DNA of 57,819 bases, taken from Microbacteriaceae bacterium (GTDB taxonomy: Bacteria > Actinomycetota > Actinomycetes > Actinomycetales > Microbacteriaceae). The stretch spans positions 1-57,819 of the forward strand of contig JAODAT010000138.1 in assembly GCA_025463565.1 (NCBI GenBank), given 5' to 3'. The first letter of the stretch is position 1. Each line of letters begins with the position of its first letter. The notes below the pieces were generated by a model, which made no database searches, had not been told where the DNA came from, and saw only the letters and a program-made list of their open reading frames with translations. This document shows positions 16,247 through 23,688 of this stretch, in pieces. The position numbers and the translations under genes were made by a program.

Positions 16247-17052
16247 CTCCATCCACCCCGACCCTCTCCGATTCCGCACTGCTGCAGCAGCGGCTGTGGA
16301 GCGCGGACCCCGAGGCCTGGGCTCTGTTCAGCGAGCCGCACAACCGGCCCCTATTCAATGCGGTGCTCGACGCCGCCGGTGTCTCGAACGGCACCCGACT
16401 GCTCGACGTCGCCTGTGGAACCGGGCTTTTGCTCCAGCTCGCGGCGGCGGAGGGTGCGACGGTCACCGGGATCGACGTGTCCGAGGCGATGCTCGGCATT
16501 GCGCGAGAGCGGCTGCCGCAGGCCGACCTCCGGCTGCTCGACCTGCAGCGGTTGCCCTTCGACGATGACTCGTTCGACGCCGTCACCGGCGTGAACGCTT
16601 TCCAGTTCGGCGAAGACCCGATCGCGGCGATCGCGGAGGCCGCCCGCGTGCTGCGCCCGGGTGGCCGCCTCGCGATCGGCATGTTCGCCGAACCGGGGCG
16701 ATCGCAGTCCACCTCGGTGCACGAGGCGATGGCCGTGCTCAGCCCGCCCGCGCGGGACGCCGACCACCAGCCGTACGCCCTCTCCGCACCGGGCAACCTC
16801 GAAGCGGCGCTGGCCGCGGCCGGGCTCGAGATCGCCGACGGTGGCGAAGTCGAGTGCGTCTGGGACTACGACCGGGTCGCGGATGCCGTCCGCGGCCTGC
16901 GCGGGTCGGGCGGCGGAACGCGTGCGGTGGAGGATGCCGGCTTCGATGCAGTAGGCGCCGCGATCGAGCGGGCGCTCGTGCAGTTCACCGACGACAAAGG
17001 GCACGTCGCGATGCGAAACACGTTCAGGTACCTGGCGGGAGCTAAAAAATGA
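16243..17052 (+). CDS. Class I SAM-dependent methyltransferase
   Basis: A 269-residue methyltransferase with motif I LLDVACGTG at about residues 49-57, motif II acid GIDVSEAML, DLQRLPFDDDSFDAVTGVNAF (motif III) and ARVLRPGGRLAIGMF (motif V/VI). It is of the UbiE/MenG-like small-molecule type. It overlaps both neighbours by 4 nt. A methyltransferase is more usual in biosynthesis or in O-methyl detoxification than in simple catabolism, so the operon may make or modify a small molecule instead of degrading it. Confidence 0.9.
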   Translation: MTPSTPTLSDSALLQQRLWSADPEAWALFSEPHNRPLFNAVLDAAGVSNGTRLLDVACGTGLLLQLAAAEGATVTGIDVSEAMLGIARERLPQADLRLLDLQRLPFDDDSFDAVTGVNAFQFGEDPIAAIAEAARVLRPGGRLAIGMFAEPGRSQSTSVHEAMAVLSPPARDADHQPYALSAPGNLEAALAAAGLEIADGGEVECVWDYDRVADAVRGLRGSGGGTRAVEDAGFDAVGAAIERALVQFTDDKGHVAMRNTFRYLAGAKK

Positions 17053-17543
17053 CGAACCGCGGATTCCACCACATCGGCTACTGGGTCGATGACCTCGACG
17101 CCGCGATGGCCGACGCGACCGAGCTTCTCGGGGTGGGGCCGTTCCGGGTCATGGAACATGTGAACCTCGGCGACTTCCGTTACCAGGGCGCGCCGGCTGT
17201 GCTCGATCACTCAGCCGCGTTCGCCCAGTGGGGACCCATCATCCTGGAACTGAACGTCGCTCACGACGTGCAGCCGCCGGAGCTCCGCGCGGCGCTCGGC
17301 GTCGCGCACGGAGCGGTCAGTCACACCTCGTGGTGGACCGACGATCTCGCCACCGAGACCGACCATCTCGAGTCGGCCGGCTGCGCGCTGCTCACCACCT
17401 CGGTGGGCGGAGCGGTCGCCAACTGGTTCAGCGGCGGTCGCCTGTTCGGTCACCCGATCGAAATCCACCAGCCGACCGCGGGCGTATTCGGCATGTGGGA
17501 CTCGCTGAGCGACGGCAGCATCTATGGCGGAGGGGACGAATGA
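17049..17543 (+). CDS. VOC (glyoxalase/bleomycin resistance/dioxygenase) fold protein
   Basis: A 164-residue protein with two beta-alpha-beta-beta-beta modules: FHHIGYWVDDLDAAMADATELLGVGPF at the N-terminus and HTSWWTDDLATETDHLESAGC in the second half, with EIH near the C-terminus as a likely metal ligand. This layout occurs in methylmalonyl-CoA-epimerase-like and small-molecule isomerase/dioxygenase VOC proteins. It overlaps the methyltransferase and the next gene by 4 nt each. Function within the operon is unknown. Confidence 0.8.
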   Translation: MTNRGFHHIGYWVDDLDAAMADATELLGVGPFRVMEHVNLGDFRYQGAPAVLDHSAAFAQWGPIILELNVAHDVQPPELRAALGVAHGAVSHTSWWTDDLATETDHLESAGCALLTTSVGGAVANWFSGGRLFGHPIEIHQPTAGVFGMWDSLSDGSIYGGGDE

Positions 17544-18460
17544 AACTCCTGGGACTGTCATCCGGCAACCGCGGCGGCAGCGCCGAGATCCTGTTGAAGG
17601 CCGCGCTGAAGGCGGCCGAGGAGGAGGGCGCGACGGTCGAACTGGTGCGCGTGGACGACCTCGAGCTGTCGCTCGGACCGTCCGCAACCTCGTCAGGCGC
17701 GCCGGATGACGGCCAGTGGTTCTGGGACCGCCTGATGGAGAGTAATGGTCTCATCGTCTCCGCCCCCATCTACACGCGAACGATCCCCGGCAAGCTCCGG
17801 CTGCTCGGCGACAAGATCTCCGGCCCGCAGGCGGACGTCGCGTTCACGGCGGAGCTGCTGCGAATGCGCGACGCGGGGGAGCCCATCCCCGTGCAGTTCG
17901 CGATCGACGAGCGGGTGCTGCGGCCGCGGGTGGGCGGCTTCATCTCCGTGGGAGGGTCGATTCCCGGCTACTGGAAAACGCTGGCCCTGCCGCTGATGCA
18001 CACGCTCACCGCGTCGATGCAGCTCGCCGTCGTCGACCAGGTGCAGTTCGCCGGTGCTGGCAGCCCGTCGTCCATCGTTCTCGACCCGGCGGCGATCGAT
18101 CGCGCAGCGCAGCTCGGCCGCGCGGTCGCGTCGCAACTCGGCCGCAGCTGGGACGAGGCCGAATACCTGGGCGACCCAGGGCTCTGCCCGATGTGTCACC
18201 TCGATGTGATCACTATCGTTTCTGGCGGCATCGAATGCGCCACCTGCGGTGCCCACGGACGGTTCGTGGTGACCGATGGGGCGGTCGGAGTCGAGTTCCC
18301 CGCAGAGGGTCTCAGGACATCCATCCTGTCGTTGGAGGAGAAGTACGAGCACTTCGCCGAGGTGCAGCAGACCGCGGCCAAGCACGCGCCCTATCGAGCC
18401 GAGATCGACGCTGCCGCCGCGGACTGGGCAGCCTGGGATCGCACGATCACGCCGCGTTGA
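17540..18460 (+). CDS. Flavodoxin-fold NAD(P)H-dependent oxidoreductase with C-terminal zinc-ribbon-like segment
   Basis: A 306-residue protein starting at ATG 17540, 4 nt inside the preceding gene. Residues 1-200 have an NADPH-dependent FMN-reductase fold (LLGLSSGNRGGSAEILLKAAL; SAPIYTRTIPGKLRLLGDKI; GGSIPGYWKTLALPLM). Residues about 214-240 hold two CxxC pairs (CPMC and CATC), a rubredoxin- or zinc-ribbon-like knuckle absent from ordinary members of about 190 residues. The tail may bind metal, dock a partner oxygenase, or act as a redox relay (inference). It closes the LysR-linked operon. Confidence 0.85.
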   Translation: MKLLGLSSGNRGGSAEILLKAALKAAEEEGATVELVRVDDLELSLGPSATSSGAPDDGQWFWDRLMESNGLIVSAPIYTRTIPGKLRLLGDKISGPQADVAFTAELLRMRDAGEPIPVQFAIDERVLRPRVGGFISVGGSIPGYWKTLALPLMHTLTASMQLAVVDQVQFAGAGSPSSIVLDPAAIDRAAQLGRAVASQLGRSWDEAEYLGDPGLCPMCHLDVITIVSGGIECATCGAHGRFVVTDGAVGVEFPAEGLRTSILSLEEKYEHFAEVQQTAAKHAPYRAEIDAAAADWAAWDRTITPR

Positions 18461-18482
18461 GCGCACGAGCTGCGCCAACGCC

Positions 18483-18533
18483 GGTTCCGCTGCTGATTCG
18501 GCCGTTCGCGGTCCGTTAACCAGCAGCGGAACC
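18483..18533. terminator. Bidirectional palindrome between convergent genes
   Basis: Perfect 13-bp arms (GGTTCCGCTGCTG and its complement) with a 25-nt loop lie in the 96-nt gap between the reductase gene and the convergent MFS gene. It probably ends transcription from both sides. Confidence 0.55.
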
Positions 18534-18556
18534 CCGAACCGACAGCGTTCCGGAAC

Positions 18557-19771
18557 TCAGGCGCGAGCGATGCGCGCCTGGGCGACGAGTCCGGCGACGG
18601 CCACGGCAAGGATGACCAGCCCGAACACGATGATCACCGGGAGCAGCCCGAGTGGCGCGATCAGCTGGCCGACGATGATCGACGGCACTCCGAACGCGAG
18701 GTAGGCGACGACATACACGCCGGCGAACAGGCCCGCGCGCTGGTGCGCCTCAGCGAGCGGCCCGAGGGTGCGCAGGCTTCCCGTGAACGAGGCGCCGAAG
18801 CCCGCGCCGGCGATGATCCCGCCGATGAAGAACAGCGGGAAGTTGCCGAGCAGCACGCCGAGCACGATCACGGCGGCGCCGAGGATGACGCCCACTCCGC
18901 CGATCATGGCGGTGCGCCGGGCGCTCAGGCCGCCGAGCAGAAAGCCCGCGAGTGCGGCGGCCGCCGGCTCCCCGAACGTGGTGAGGCCGTTCACCAGGCC
19001 GCTGTCGATGTGGAAGATCACCCGGATGATGGTGGGGGCCAACCCCAGGAACAGTCCGGCGACCATCCAGGCCGCCACCTGCACGGGTACCCCGGCCGCG
19101 AATTCGCGGCGGGCGGCACGCGGAACCGAGATGCGCGGAACGAGTGACGCGCGCACTCCGCCACGCGGGGTGATGGTTTCTGGCGAGAAGATGGCGACCA
19201 GGATGCCGCCCGCCATGATGACGGCCAGCGTCGTGAACACGATGACATCCGCCGCGCTCGTGAACTGGATGGCGATGCCGGAGAACAGCGCTCCGACTCC
19301 GAGACCGCCCGCTGCGGCGACGCCGCCGATGATCTGGCCGACCCGCTTGTACTTCGCCGGAGCCAACTCGACCACCGATGCGGTGAAGGCGCTCGTGGCG
19401 ACACCGGTTGCGATTCCCTGCACAACCCTGGCAACGATGATCCAGCCGATATCCGGTGCGAAGACGAACATCAGCATTGCGACCAGTTCGACCGCGAGCG
19501 CGCCGATCAGCACCGGCCTCCGGCCGAGGTGATCGGAGAGCGATCCTGCGACCAGGAGTGACGCGAGCAGCGCGATCGCGTAGGCCGCGAAGGCGATGGT
19601 GAGGAGGGATGCCGGGAAACCCCACTCGTGCTGGAAGTACACGAACAGCGGTGTTGGCGCGCCGGCAGCAAGGTAGAGCGCGGCGAAGGCGATGGCTGTG
19701 CCAACGAACGCGGCGACGGGCGGGAGCGTGAATCGCGCCTTCGCCGGCACGATCTCGATTGCTGCTGTCAC
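18557..19771 (-). CDS. MFS transporter
   Basis: A 404-residue major facilitator with about 12 membrane segments. The loop 2-3 signature GSLSDHLGRRPVLIG is near residue 76, and the protein resembles drug/metabolite efflux permeases. Start GTG 19771 has AAGGAG 6 nt upstream. It is divergent from a TetR gene, with a TetR-type operator on each side of the shared promoter region, so it is very likely the repressed target of that regulator and exports the inducer or a related toxic compound. Confidence 0.9.
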   Translation of the reverse strand: MTAAIEIVPAKARFTLPPVAAFVGTAIAFAALYLAAGAPTPLFVYFQHEWGFPASLLTIAFAAYAIALLASLLVAGSLSDHLGRRPVLIGALAVELVAMLMFVFAPDIGWIIVARVVQGIATGVATSAFTASVVELAPAKYKRVGQIIGGVAAAGGLGVGALFSGIAIQFTSAADVIVFTTLAVIMAGGILVAIFSPETITPRGGVRASLVPRISVPRAARREFAAGVPVQVAAWMVAGLFLGLAPTIIRVIFHIDSGLVNGLTTFGEPAAAALAGFLLGGLSARRTAMIGGVGVILGAAVIVLGVLLGNFPLFFIGGIIAGAGFGASFTGSLRTLGPLAEAHQRAGLFAGVYVVAYLAFGVPSIIVGQLIAPLGLLPVIIVFGLVILAVAVAGLVAQARIARA

Positions 19772-19786
19772 GGGACTCTCCTTGCT

Positions 19787-19806
19787 AAAGCAATTATGGT
19801 TGCGTT
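19787..19806. promoter_or_regulatory. TetR operator, MFS-proximal
   Basis: AAAGCAA-N6-TTGCGTT, a 20-bp inverted repeat with one mismatch, 16 nt before the MFS start codon. Centre-to-centre distance to the second site is 47 bp. Confidence 0.65.
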
Positions 19807-19833
19807 ATTGGAAGATATACCTCTCTCGCTTCA

Positions 19834-19853
19834 AAAGCAAACGTAATTGCTTT
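19834..19853. promoter_or_regulatory. TetR operator, tetR-proximal
   Basis: AAAGCAA-N6-TTGCTTT, a perfect inverted repeat, abutting the tetR -10 box TAGTAT (19853-19858). Binding here should block tetR transcription (autorepression). Confidence 0.7.
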
Positions 19854-19858
19854 AGTAT
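19853..19858 (+). promoter_or_regulatory. tetR -10 box, leaderless
   Basis: TAGTAT followed by exactly 6 nt and ATG 19865; no ribosome binding site is visible, so the transcript probably begins at the start codon. Confidence 0.5.
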
Positions 19859-19864
19859 TGACTC

Positions 19865-20413
19865 ATGTCCACAACAACCTCTCCGGTCAAGCGTCCGGGC
19901 GGCCGCAGCGCCGCGGTCATGTCCTCCATCAAAACCGCGGTGGAAGAGCTCATCGCCGAGCGCGGACGCGACCGGGTCACCATTCCGATGATCGCCGAGC
20001 GCGCCGGGGTGAATCCCACGAGCGTGTACCGCCGCTGGGGCGACCTGCCCACGATGATCAACGACATCGCCACTTACCGCCTCGACCCGGCCCGACCCAT
20101 CCCCGAGGGCCCCGACCTGAAGGCAAATCTCACCGAATGGGCGCGGGAGATCGTCACCCACTACAGCTCGCCGGTGAATGCCGAACTGCTGCGCGGCGGA
20201 GCGTCGTCCGCCGGGGTCACCGAATCGGACTGCACTCGCAACCGCCGCGCCGAGGCAACCGTGATGGTGGAGCGCGCCGGCTCGTCTGCCACGGTCACGG
20301 TCGACGAGGTCATCAACTACCTGGTGGCGCCGATCATCTACCGCATCATCTTCCTGCCGTGGACCCTGACCGAGACCACCGCGGACGAACTGGTCACCAG
20401 GCTGTTCGCCTAG
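19865..20413 (+). CDS. TetR family transcriptional regulator
   Basis: A 182-residue repressor with the TetR helix-turn-helix at about residues 20-65 (VEELIAERGRDRVTIPMIAE, then RAGVNPTSVYRRWGDLPTMI) and a short C-terminal ligand domain. The start lies 6 nt after a TAGTAT -10 box and 11 nt after a perfect inverted repeat. It controls itself and the divergent MFS gene (inference from the paired operators). Its TAG stop shares the palindrome CTAG with the convergent lgt stop, so the two coding regions overlap by 4 bp. Confidence 0.9.
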   Translation: MSTTTSPVKRPGGRSAAVMSSIKTAVEELIAERGRDRVTIPMIAERAGVNPTSVYRRWGDLPTMINDIATYRLDPARPIPEGPDLKANLTEWAREIVTHYSSPVNAELLRGGASSAGVTESDCTRNRRAEATVMVERAGSSATVTVDEVINYLVAPIIYRIIFLPWTLTETTADELVTRLFA

Positions 20414-21339
20414 GAGACCTTCGCGGGCTCTTTCTCCTCGACCTTGGCGTTCTTGTCGGGTTTCGGCACCCATCCCGGGCGGAACACCGACAGCTCCGGC
20501 TCGCGGTGGCGGTAGAACTGCACCAGGAACAGGGTGAGGCCGAGCGCGACGGTCACGAACGACGCGAAGACGTTCACCGGCAGTCCGAGCACGTGGTCGC
20601 TCGTTGGATCGATGCGGATCGCCTCCAGCCAGCTCCGGCCGAGCCCGTACCAGATGAGGTACACGCCGAAGGCTTTGCCCCAGCGCAGTTCCGAGCCATG
20701 ACCACGCAGGCGGCGTTCGAGCACCAGGATGATGGCGACACCGATGAGGTTCCAGATGATCTCGTACAGGAACAGCGGGTGGAACAGGGTGGATGCCGGC
20801 AGCGACTCCAGATGATCATTCGTGAGCGCGAGGTTGGGCCGGTCGATCTGGAGGCCCCACGGCAGCGTGGTCGGCAGCCCGAACAGTTCCTGGTTGAACC
20901 AGTTGCCGAGTCGTCCAGTGGCCTGGGCCACCAGCATGGCCGGAGCCAGCGCGTCGGCGAACGACCACAGTTTGATGCCGTGCCTGCGGCATCCGATGTA
21001 TGCGCCAACCGCACCGCCGATGAGGGAGCCGTACAGGGCGTTGCCACCGTCCCAGATGGCGAGGGTGTTCCAGAGGTTGTCGCCAGGGGCGAAGTAATCG
21101 CCCGTGTGGGTGAGCACGTGATAAACCCGCGCCCCCACGATTCCCAGCGGAATCGCCCAGATGACGATATCGAGCACGATACCGCGCGGCGCTCCACGGT
21201 TGGTCATGCGGCGCTGCGTGATGATGATGGCGAAGATCATGCCCAGCAAGAGACAGAGCGCGTACGTGTGGATCGTGAGCGGGCCGACCATGAACTGCTT
21301 CAGGAACGGCGGTGGACTGGGAATGCTCAGCGGACTCAT
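20410..21339 (-). CDS. lgt: Phosphatidylglycerol-prolipoprotein diacylglyceryl transferase
   Basis: A 309-residue, seven-helix membrane enzyme that transfers diacylglycerol from phosphatidylglycerol to the lipobox cysteine of prolipoproteins, the first step of lipoprotein maturation. The signature GRLGNWFNQELFG is at about residues 138-150, with the essential HxLxY-like N-terminal region (TIHTYALCLLLG) and YEIIWN further on. ATG 21339 is chosen over GTG 21342 and longer upstream starts because the protein begins normally there. The C-terminus carries a charged extension (KPDKNAKVEEKEP) common in actinobacteria. At least two lipoproteins in this window (5098 and 57569) are substrates. Confidence 0.95.
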   Translation of the reverse strand: MSPLSIPSPPPFLKQFMVGPLTIHTYALCLLLGMIFAIIITQRRMTNRGAPRGIVLDIVIWAIPLGIVGARVYHVLTHTGDYFAPGDNLWNTLAIWDGGNALYGSLIGGAVGAYIGCRRHGIKLWSFADALAPAMLVAQATGRLGNWFNQELFGLPTTLPWGLQIDRPNLALTNDHLESLPASTLFHPLFLYEIIWNLIGVAIILVLERRLRGHGSELRWGKAFGVYLIWYGLGRSWLEAIRIDPTSDHVLGLPVNVFASFVTVALGLTLFLVQFYRHREPELSVFRPGWVPKPDKNAKVEEKEPAKVS

Positions 21340-21414
21340 CACCCGACTATCTTCGCCTATACCGAGGCACGGGTCGCTACGATGACGGGAACGACCAGCA
21401 GAAAGGCGGATGCC

Positions 21415-21876
21415 GTGCCCGACCCGGACACCAGCACAACGGACCAGCTCGCGCAGCAGGCCGGCCGCCTCGCGTTGGCTGTCGGACGAGTCAATCGCCT
21501 GCTGCGCGCCGGGGACGGTATCAACCACAGCGGGCTCTCCGCGCTCTCGAGCATCGTGCGCTTCGGTCCTCTCCGGTTGAACGAACTCGCGCAGCGCGAG
21601 GGTGTCGCACCCGCGACGATCACCCGTGTTGCCGTCGATCTCGGCCGGCTCGGTTTCGCGACCCGCACCACCGACACCGCGGACCGCCGGGCCACGATGA
21701 TCGAAGCGACGCCGGCGGGTGTCGATTTCATCATGAAGGCGCGTTCGGCGCGGGCTGACATCATGTCGGGGCTTCTGAAGACGCTCGACGCCCACGACAT
21801 CGAGGTGTTGATCGGCGCGCTTCCCGCCCTGGAGGCCATCGTGACGGCGAGCGTACCGCCGTCAGCAGAGGGCTAA
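21415..21876 (+). CDS. MarR family transcriptional regulator
   Basis: A 153-residue winged-helix regulator: SGLSALSSIVRFGPLRLNEL, then AQREGVAPATITRVAVDLGRLGFATRTTDTADRRATMIEAT, is the MarR DNA-binding core. GTG 21415 has GGCGG 5 nt upstream; ATG 21382 (11 residues longer) is an in-frame alternative. It is divergent from lgt and convergent with the Nudix gene, with which it shares 4 bp at the stops. Its target is not evident; no clear inverted repeat is seen in its short upstream region. Confidence 0.85.
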   Translation: MPDPDTSTTDQLAQQAGRLALAVGRVNRLLRAGDGINHSGLSALSSIVRFGPLRLNELAQREGVAPATITRVAVDLGRLGFATRTTDTADRRATMIEATPAGVDFIMKARSARADIMSGLLKTLDAHDIEVLIGALPALEAIVTASVPPSAEG

Positions 21877-22325
21877 AGCAGGTCGAGCATCGGCCGCTGG
21901 CCGGCGACCACACGCTCCATCGCCGCGGCCAGCGGCATCCATTCGGCTCTATCGATCTCGGGGAAGCTGCCGATGCGGCCGGACCTCGGCGGCCGCTCGA
22001 GCTCGAACGTGTTGCTGGCCACGAAGGTCACCTCGTCGTCGGTCACCGCGCTGAAGGCGATGACCGTCTTTCCCGACTTCTGGCGGAACTCGCCCAGGCG
22101 CACGTAGTCGGCATCCGGCGCCGGGCGCCCGATCTCTTCCTCGAACTCGCGGAGGGCCGTATCGAGTTCCGCTTCGCCGACGAGCGGCTCGCCCTTCGGG
22201 ATCGACCATGCGGCCGCATCTTTCTTCGACCAGAACGGCCCGCCCATGTGCCCGAGGAAGACCTCGAGCCCCGCCCCGACACCTCTGCGGAGAAGGATGC
22301 CGCAGCTGAGCGTGTTTGCCATCAT
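21873..22325 (-). CDS. Nudix hydrolase
   Basis: A 150-residue pyrophosphohydrolase. The Nudix box GEPLVGEAELDTALREFEEE continued by IG is at about residues 45-66 with all catalytic Glu/Arg positions present. An N-terminal LSCGILLRR and a C-terminal PEIDRAEWMPLAAA complete the fold. Such proteins hydrolyse nucleoside diphosphate derivatives or diadenosine polyphosphates; the substrate is not predictable. ATG 22325 lies 6 nt after TAGGCT on this strand, a leaderless promoter whose -10 box overlaps that of the divergent DUF3052 gene. Confidence 0.9.
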   Translation of the reverse strand: MMANTLSCGILLRRGVGAGLEVFLGHMGGPFWSKKDAAAWSIPKGEPLVGEAELDTALREFEEEIGRPAPDADYVRLGEFRQKSGKTVIAFSAVTDDEVTFVASNTFELERPPRSGRIGSFPEIDRAEWMPLAAAMERVVAGQRPMLDLL

Positions 22326-22331
22326 GGGACC

Positions 22332-22341
22332 AGCCTAGGAA
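22332..22341. promoter_or_regulatory. Overlapping divergent -10 boxes (Nudix / DUF3052)
   Basis: In a 22-bp gap, TAGGCT on the minus strand (22337 to 22332) sits 6 nt before the Nudix ATG, and TAGGAA on the plus strand (22336-22341) sits 6 nt before the DUF3052 ATG. The two boxes share bases, so both promoters cannot be occupied at once. Confidence 0.4.
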
Positions 22342-22347
22342 GGACGG

Positions 22348-22746
22348 ATGACGATGGCCGGTTACACCGCGACCCCGCAGGCACGGAAGCTGGGGTTGAA
22401 ACCCGGGATGCGGCTGTGCGTCGATGGTGCGCCCAACGGCTGGGCGCTCGACGGCCCGCCACCGCTCGAGCGGGTGTCGACGGGTGAGCCTGCGGACGTG
22501 ATCCTCTTATTCCTGCGCGAAGCGGTCGGTATGGCGGGGCGGCTTCGAGTGCACGGAGAGCTGATCCGTCCGGCGGGCGCCCTCTGGGTGGCCTGGCCGC
22601 GCAAGGCCGCCGGGCATGTGAGTGACCTCGGCGACGCGGTCATCAGGAACGCAGCCCTTCCGCTCGGCCTGGTTGACACAAAGGTGGCCGCGATCGACGA
22701 GAACTGGTCGGGCCTGAAGCTGGTGTGGCGCCTGAACCAACGCTGA
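22348..22746 (+). CDS. DUF3052 family protein
   Basis: A 132-residue cytoplasmic protein matching the DUF3052 pattern: GYTATPQARKLGLKPGMRL at the N-terminus, ADVILLFLRE in the middle, RPAGALWVAWPRKA and a C-terminal WSGLKLVWRL. The family is widespread in actinobacteria; its function is not established. AAGG lies 4 nt before ATG 22348; ATG 22354 is an alternative. It stands alone with its own promoter opposite the Nudix gene. Confidence 0.85.
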   Translation: MTMAGYTATPQARKLGLKPGMRLCVDGAPNGWALDGPPPLERVSTGEPADVILLFLREAVGMAGRLRVHGELIRPAGALWVAWPRKAAGHVSDLGDAVIRNAALPLGLVDTKVAAIDENWSGLKLVWRLNQR

Positions 22747-22810
22747 TCGTCACTTGTCCTGCGGCGAACGACGGGTACCGTGCGTGCCACGACATCCTGA
22801 GGAGGACATC

Positions 22811-23005
22811 ATGAGTGCGTTCGACGATGCGAAAGACGCGGCCGAGGCCACGGGCAAGAAGATCGGTGAGGCGTTCGACGATGTGAAAGAGCGCGTCGAG
22901 GACAAGGTCGATGAGAAGCAGGCCGATGCCAAGGTGTCGGCGGCAGAGAAGGAACGCGATGCCACCAACGCGAAGAACGACTACAAGGAATCCCTGCGCG
23001 ACTGA
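22811..23005 (+). CDS. Small highly charged alpha-helical protein (CsbD/LEA-like composition)
   Basis: A 64-residue protein, almost entirely Ala/Asp/Glu/Lys, with heptad-like helical stretches (DDAKDAAEATGKKIGEAFDD, then VKERVEDKVDEKQ). GGAGG 5 nt before ATG 22811 and a strong terminator just after the stop mark it as a genuine, independently transcribed gene. Composition recalls stress-associated CsbD or LEA-type proteins, but no firm family signature is present, so the role is unknown. Confidence 0.75.
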   Translation: MSAFDDAKDAAEATGKKIGEAFDDVKERVEDKVDEKQADAKVSAAEKERDATNAKNDYKESLRD

Positions 23006-23022
23006 TCCAGCGCAGGTCGGAG

Positions 23023-23052
23023 GGGGGCGAAGCCATCGCTTCGCCCCCTTTT
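23023..23052 (+). terminator. Rho-independent terminator
   Basis: An 11-bp GC-rich stem (GGGGGCGAAGC / GCTTCGCCCCC) with a 4-nt loop followed by TTTT, 18 nt after the small charged protein gene. It is the most classical intrinsic terminator in the window. Confidence 0.85.
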
Positions 23053-23099
23053 CCGTGTGCGCGGCCGCTCGTGCTTTTTCATAGGCAAGGATGGATGAC

Positions 23100-23678
23100 A
23101 TGACAACTTCACCCCTCAGGCTCATGATCGTAGTCGGCAGCGTTCGCCCGGGGCGCATCGGCCTCCCCATCGCCGAGTGGGTGCGGTCCGCCGCCGAATC
23201 GCATGGTGGCTTCGAGATCGACTTCGTCGACCTCGCCGAGTTGGCCCTGCCGTTCATGGACGAGCCGAACCACCCGATACTTCACCAGTACACGAAGCCG
23301 CACACCATTGCATGGGGCGATCGCGTCGCCGCGGCGGATGCCTTCATCTTCGTCACCCCGGAGTACAACCACAGCTTCTCGCCCGCGCTGAAGAATGCGA
23401 TGGACTTTTTGCAGAAGGAGTGGTGGCGCAAGTCGGTCGGTTTCGTGAGCTACGGCGGCGTCTCCGGCGGAACGCGCGGCGTGGTCTCACTCATGACGAC
23501 GGTGGCCGGTCTCGGTATGGTGCGCGTGGGAGCGAACGTCGAACTGCCCTTCGCCAAGCTGCAGATCGAGAACGACGTCTTCGTTGCGAATGAGAAGGAA
23601 GCGGCCGTCCTGGCGAGGATGTTCGGCGAGTTCGAGCAGGAATCCGCCGTGCTGAAGGCCCTGCAGAACCAGTTCTGA
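23100..23678 (+). CDS. NADPH-dependent FMN reductase family protein
   Basis: A 192-residue flavodoxin-fold oxidoreductase. The FMN phosphate loop GSVRPGRIG is at about residues 14-22; TPEYNHSFSPALKNAMDFL is the second FMN-binding segment. These proteins reduce quinones, azo dyes or chromate with NAD(P)H. ATG 23100 is chosen because AAGG lies 9 nt upstream; ATG 23091 is too close to it. It is a different, shorter relative of the reductase at 17540 and lacks its cysteine pairs. It stands alone and converges on the MFS gene at 23689. Confidence 0.9.
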   Translation: MTTSPLRLMIVVGSVRPGRIGLPIAEWVRSAAESHGGFEIDFVDLAELALPFMDEPNHPILHQYTKPHTIAWGDRVAAADAFIFVTPEYNHSFSPALKNAMDFLQKEWWRKSVGFVSYGGVSGGTRGVVSLMTTVAGLGMVRVGANVELPFAKLQIENDVFVANEKEAAVLARMFGEFEQESAVLKALQNQF

Positions 23679-23688
23679 CCGCGTCGGC

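Noticed and set aside
19858..21414. Long plus-strand frame upstream of and in frame with the MarR gene
   Set aside because: It runs antisense through lgt and out of frame through tetR; only the last 153 codons look like a protein.
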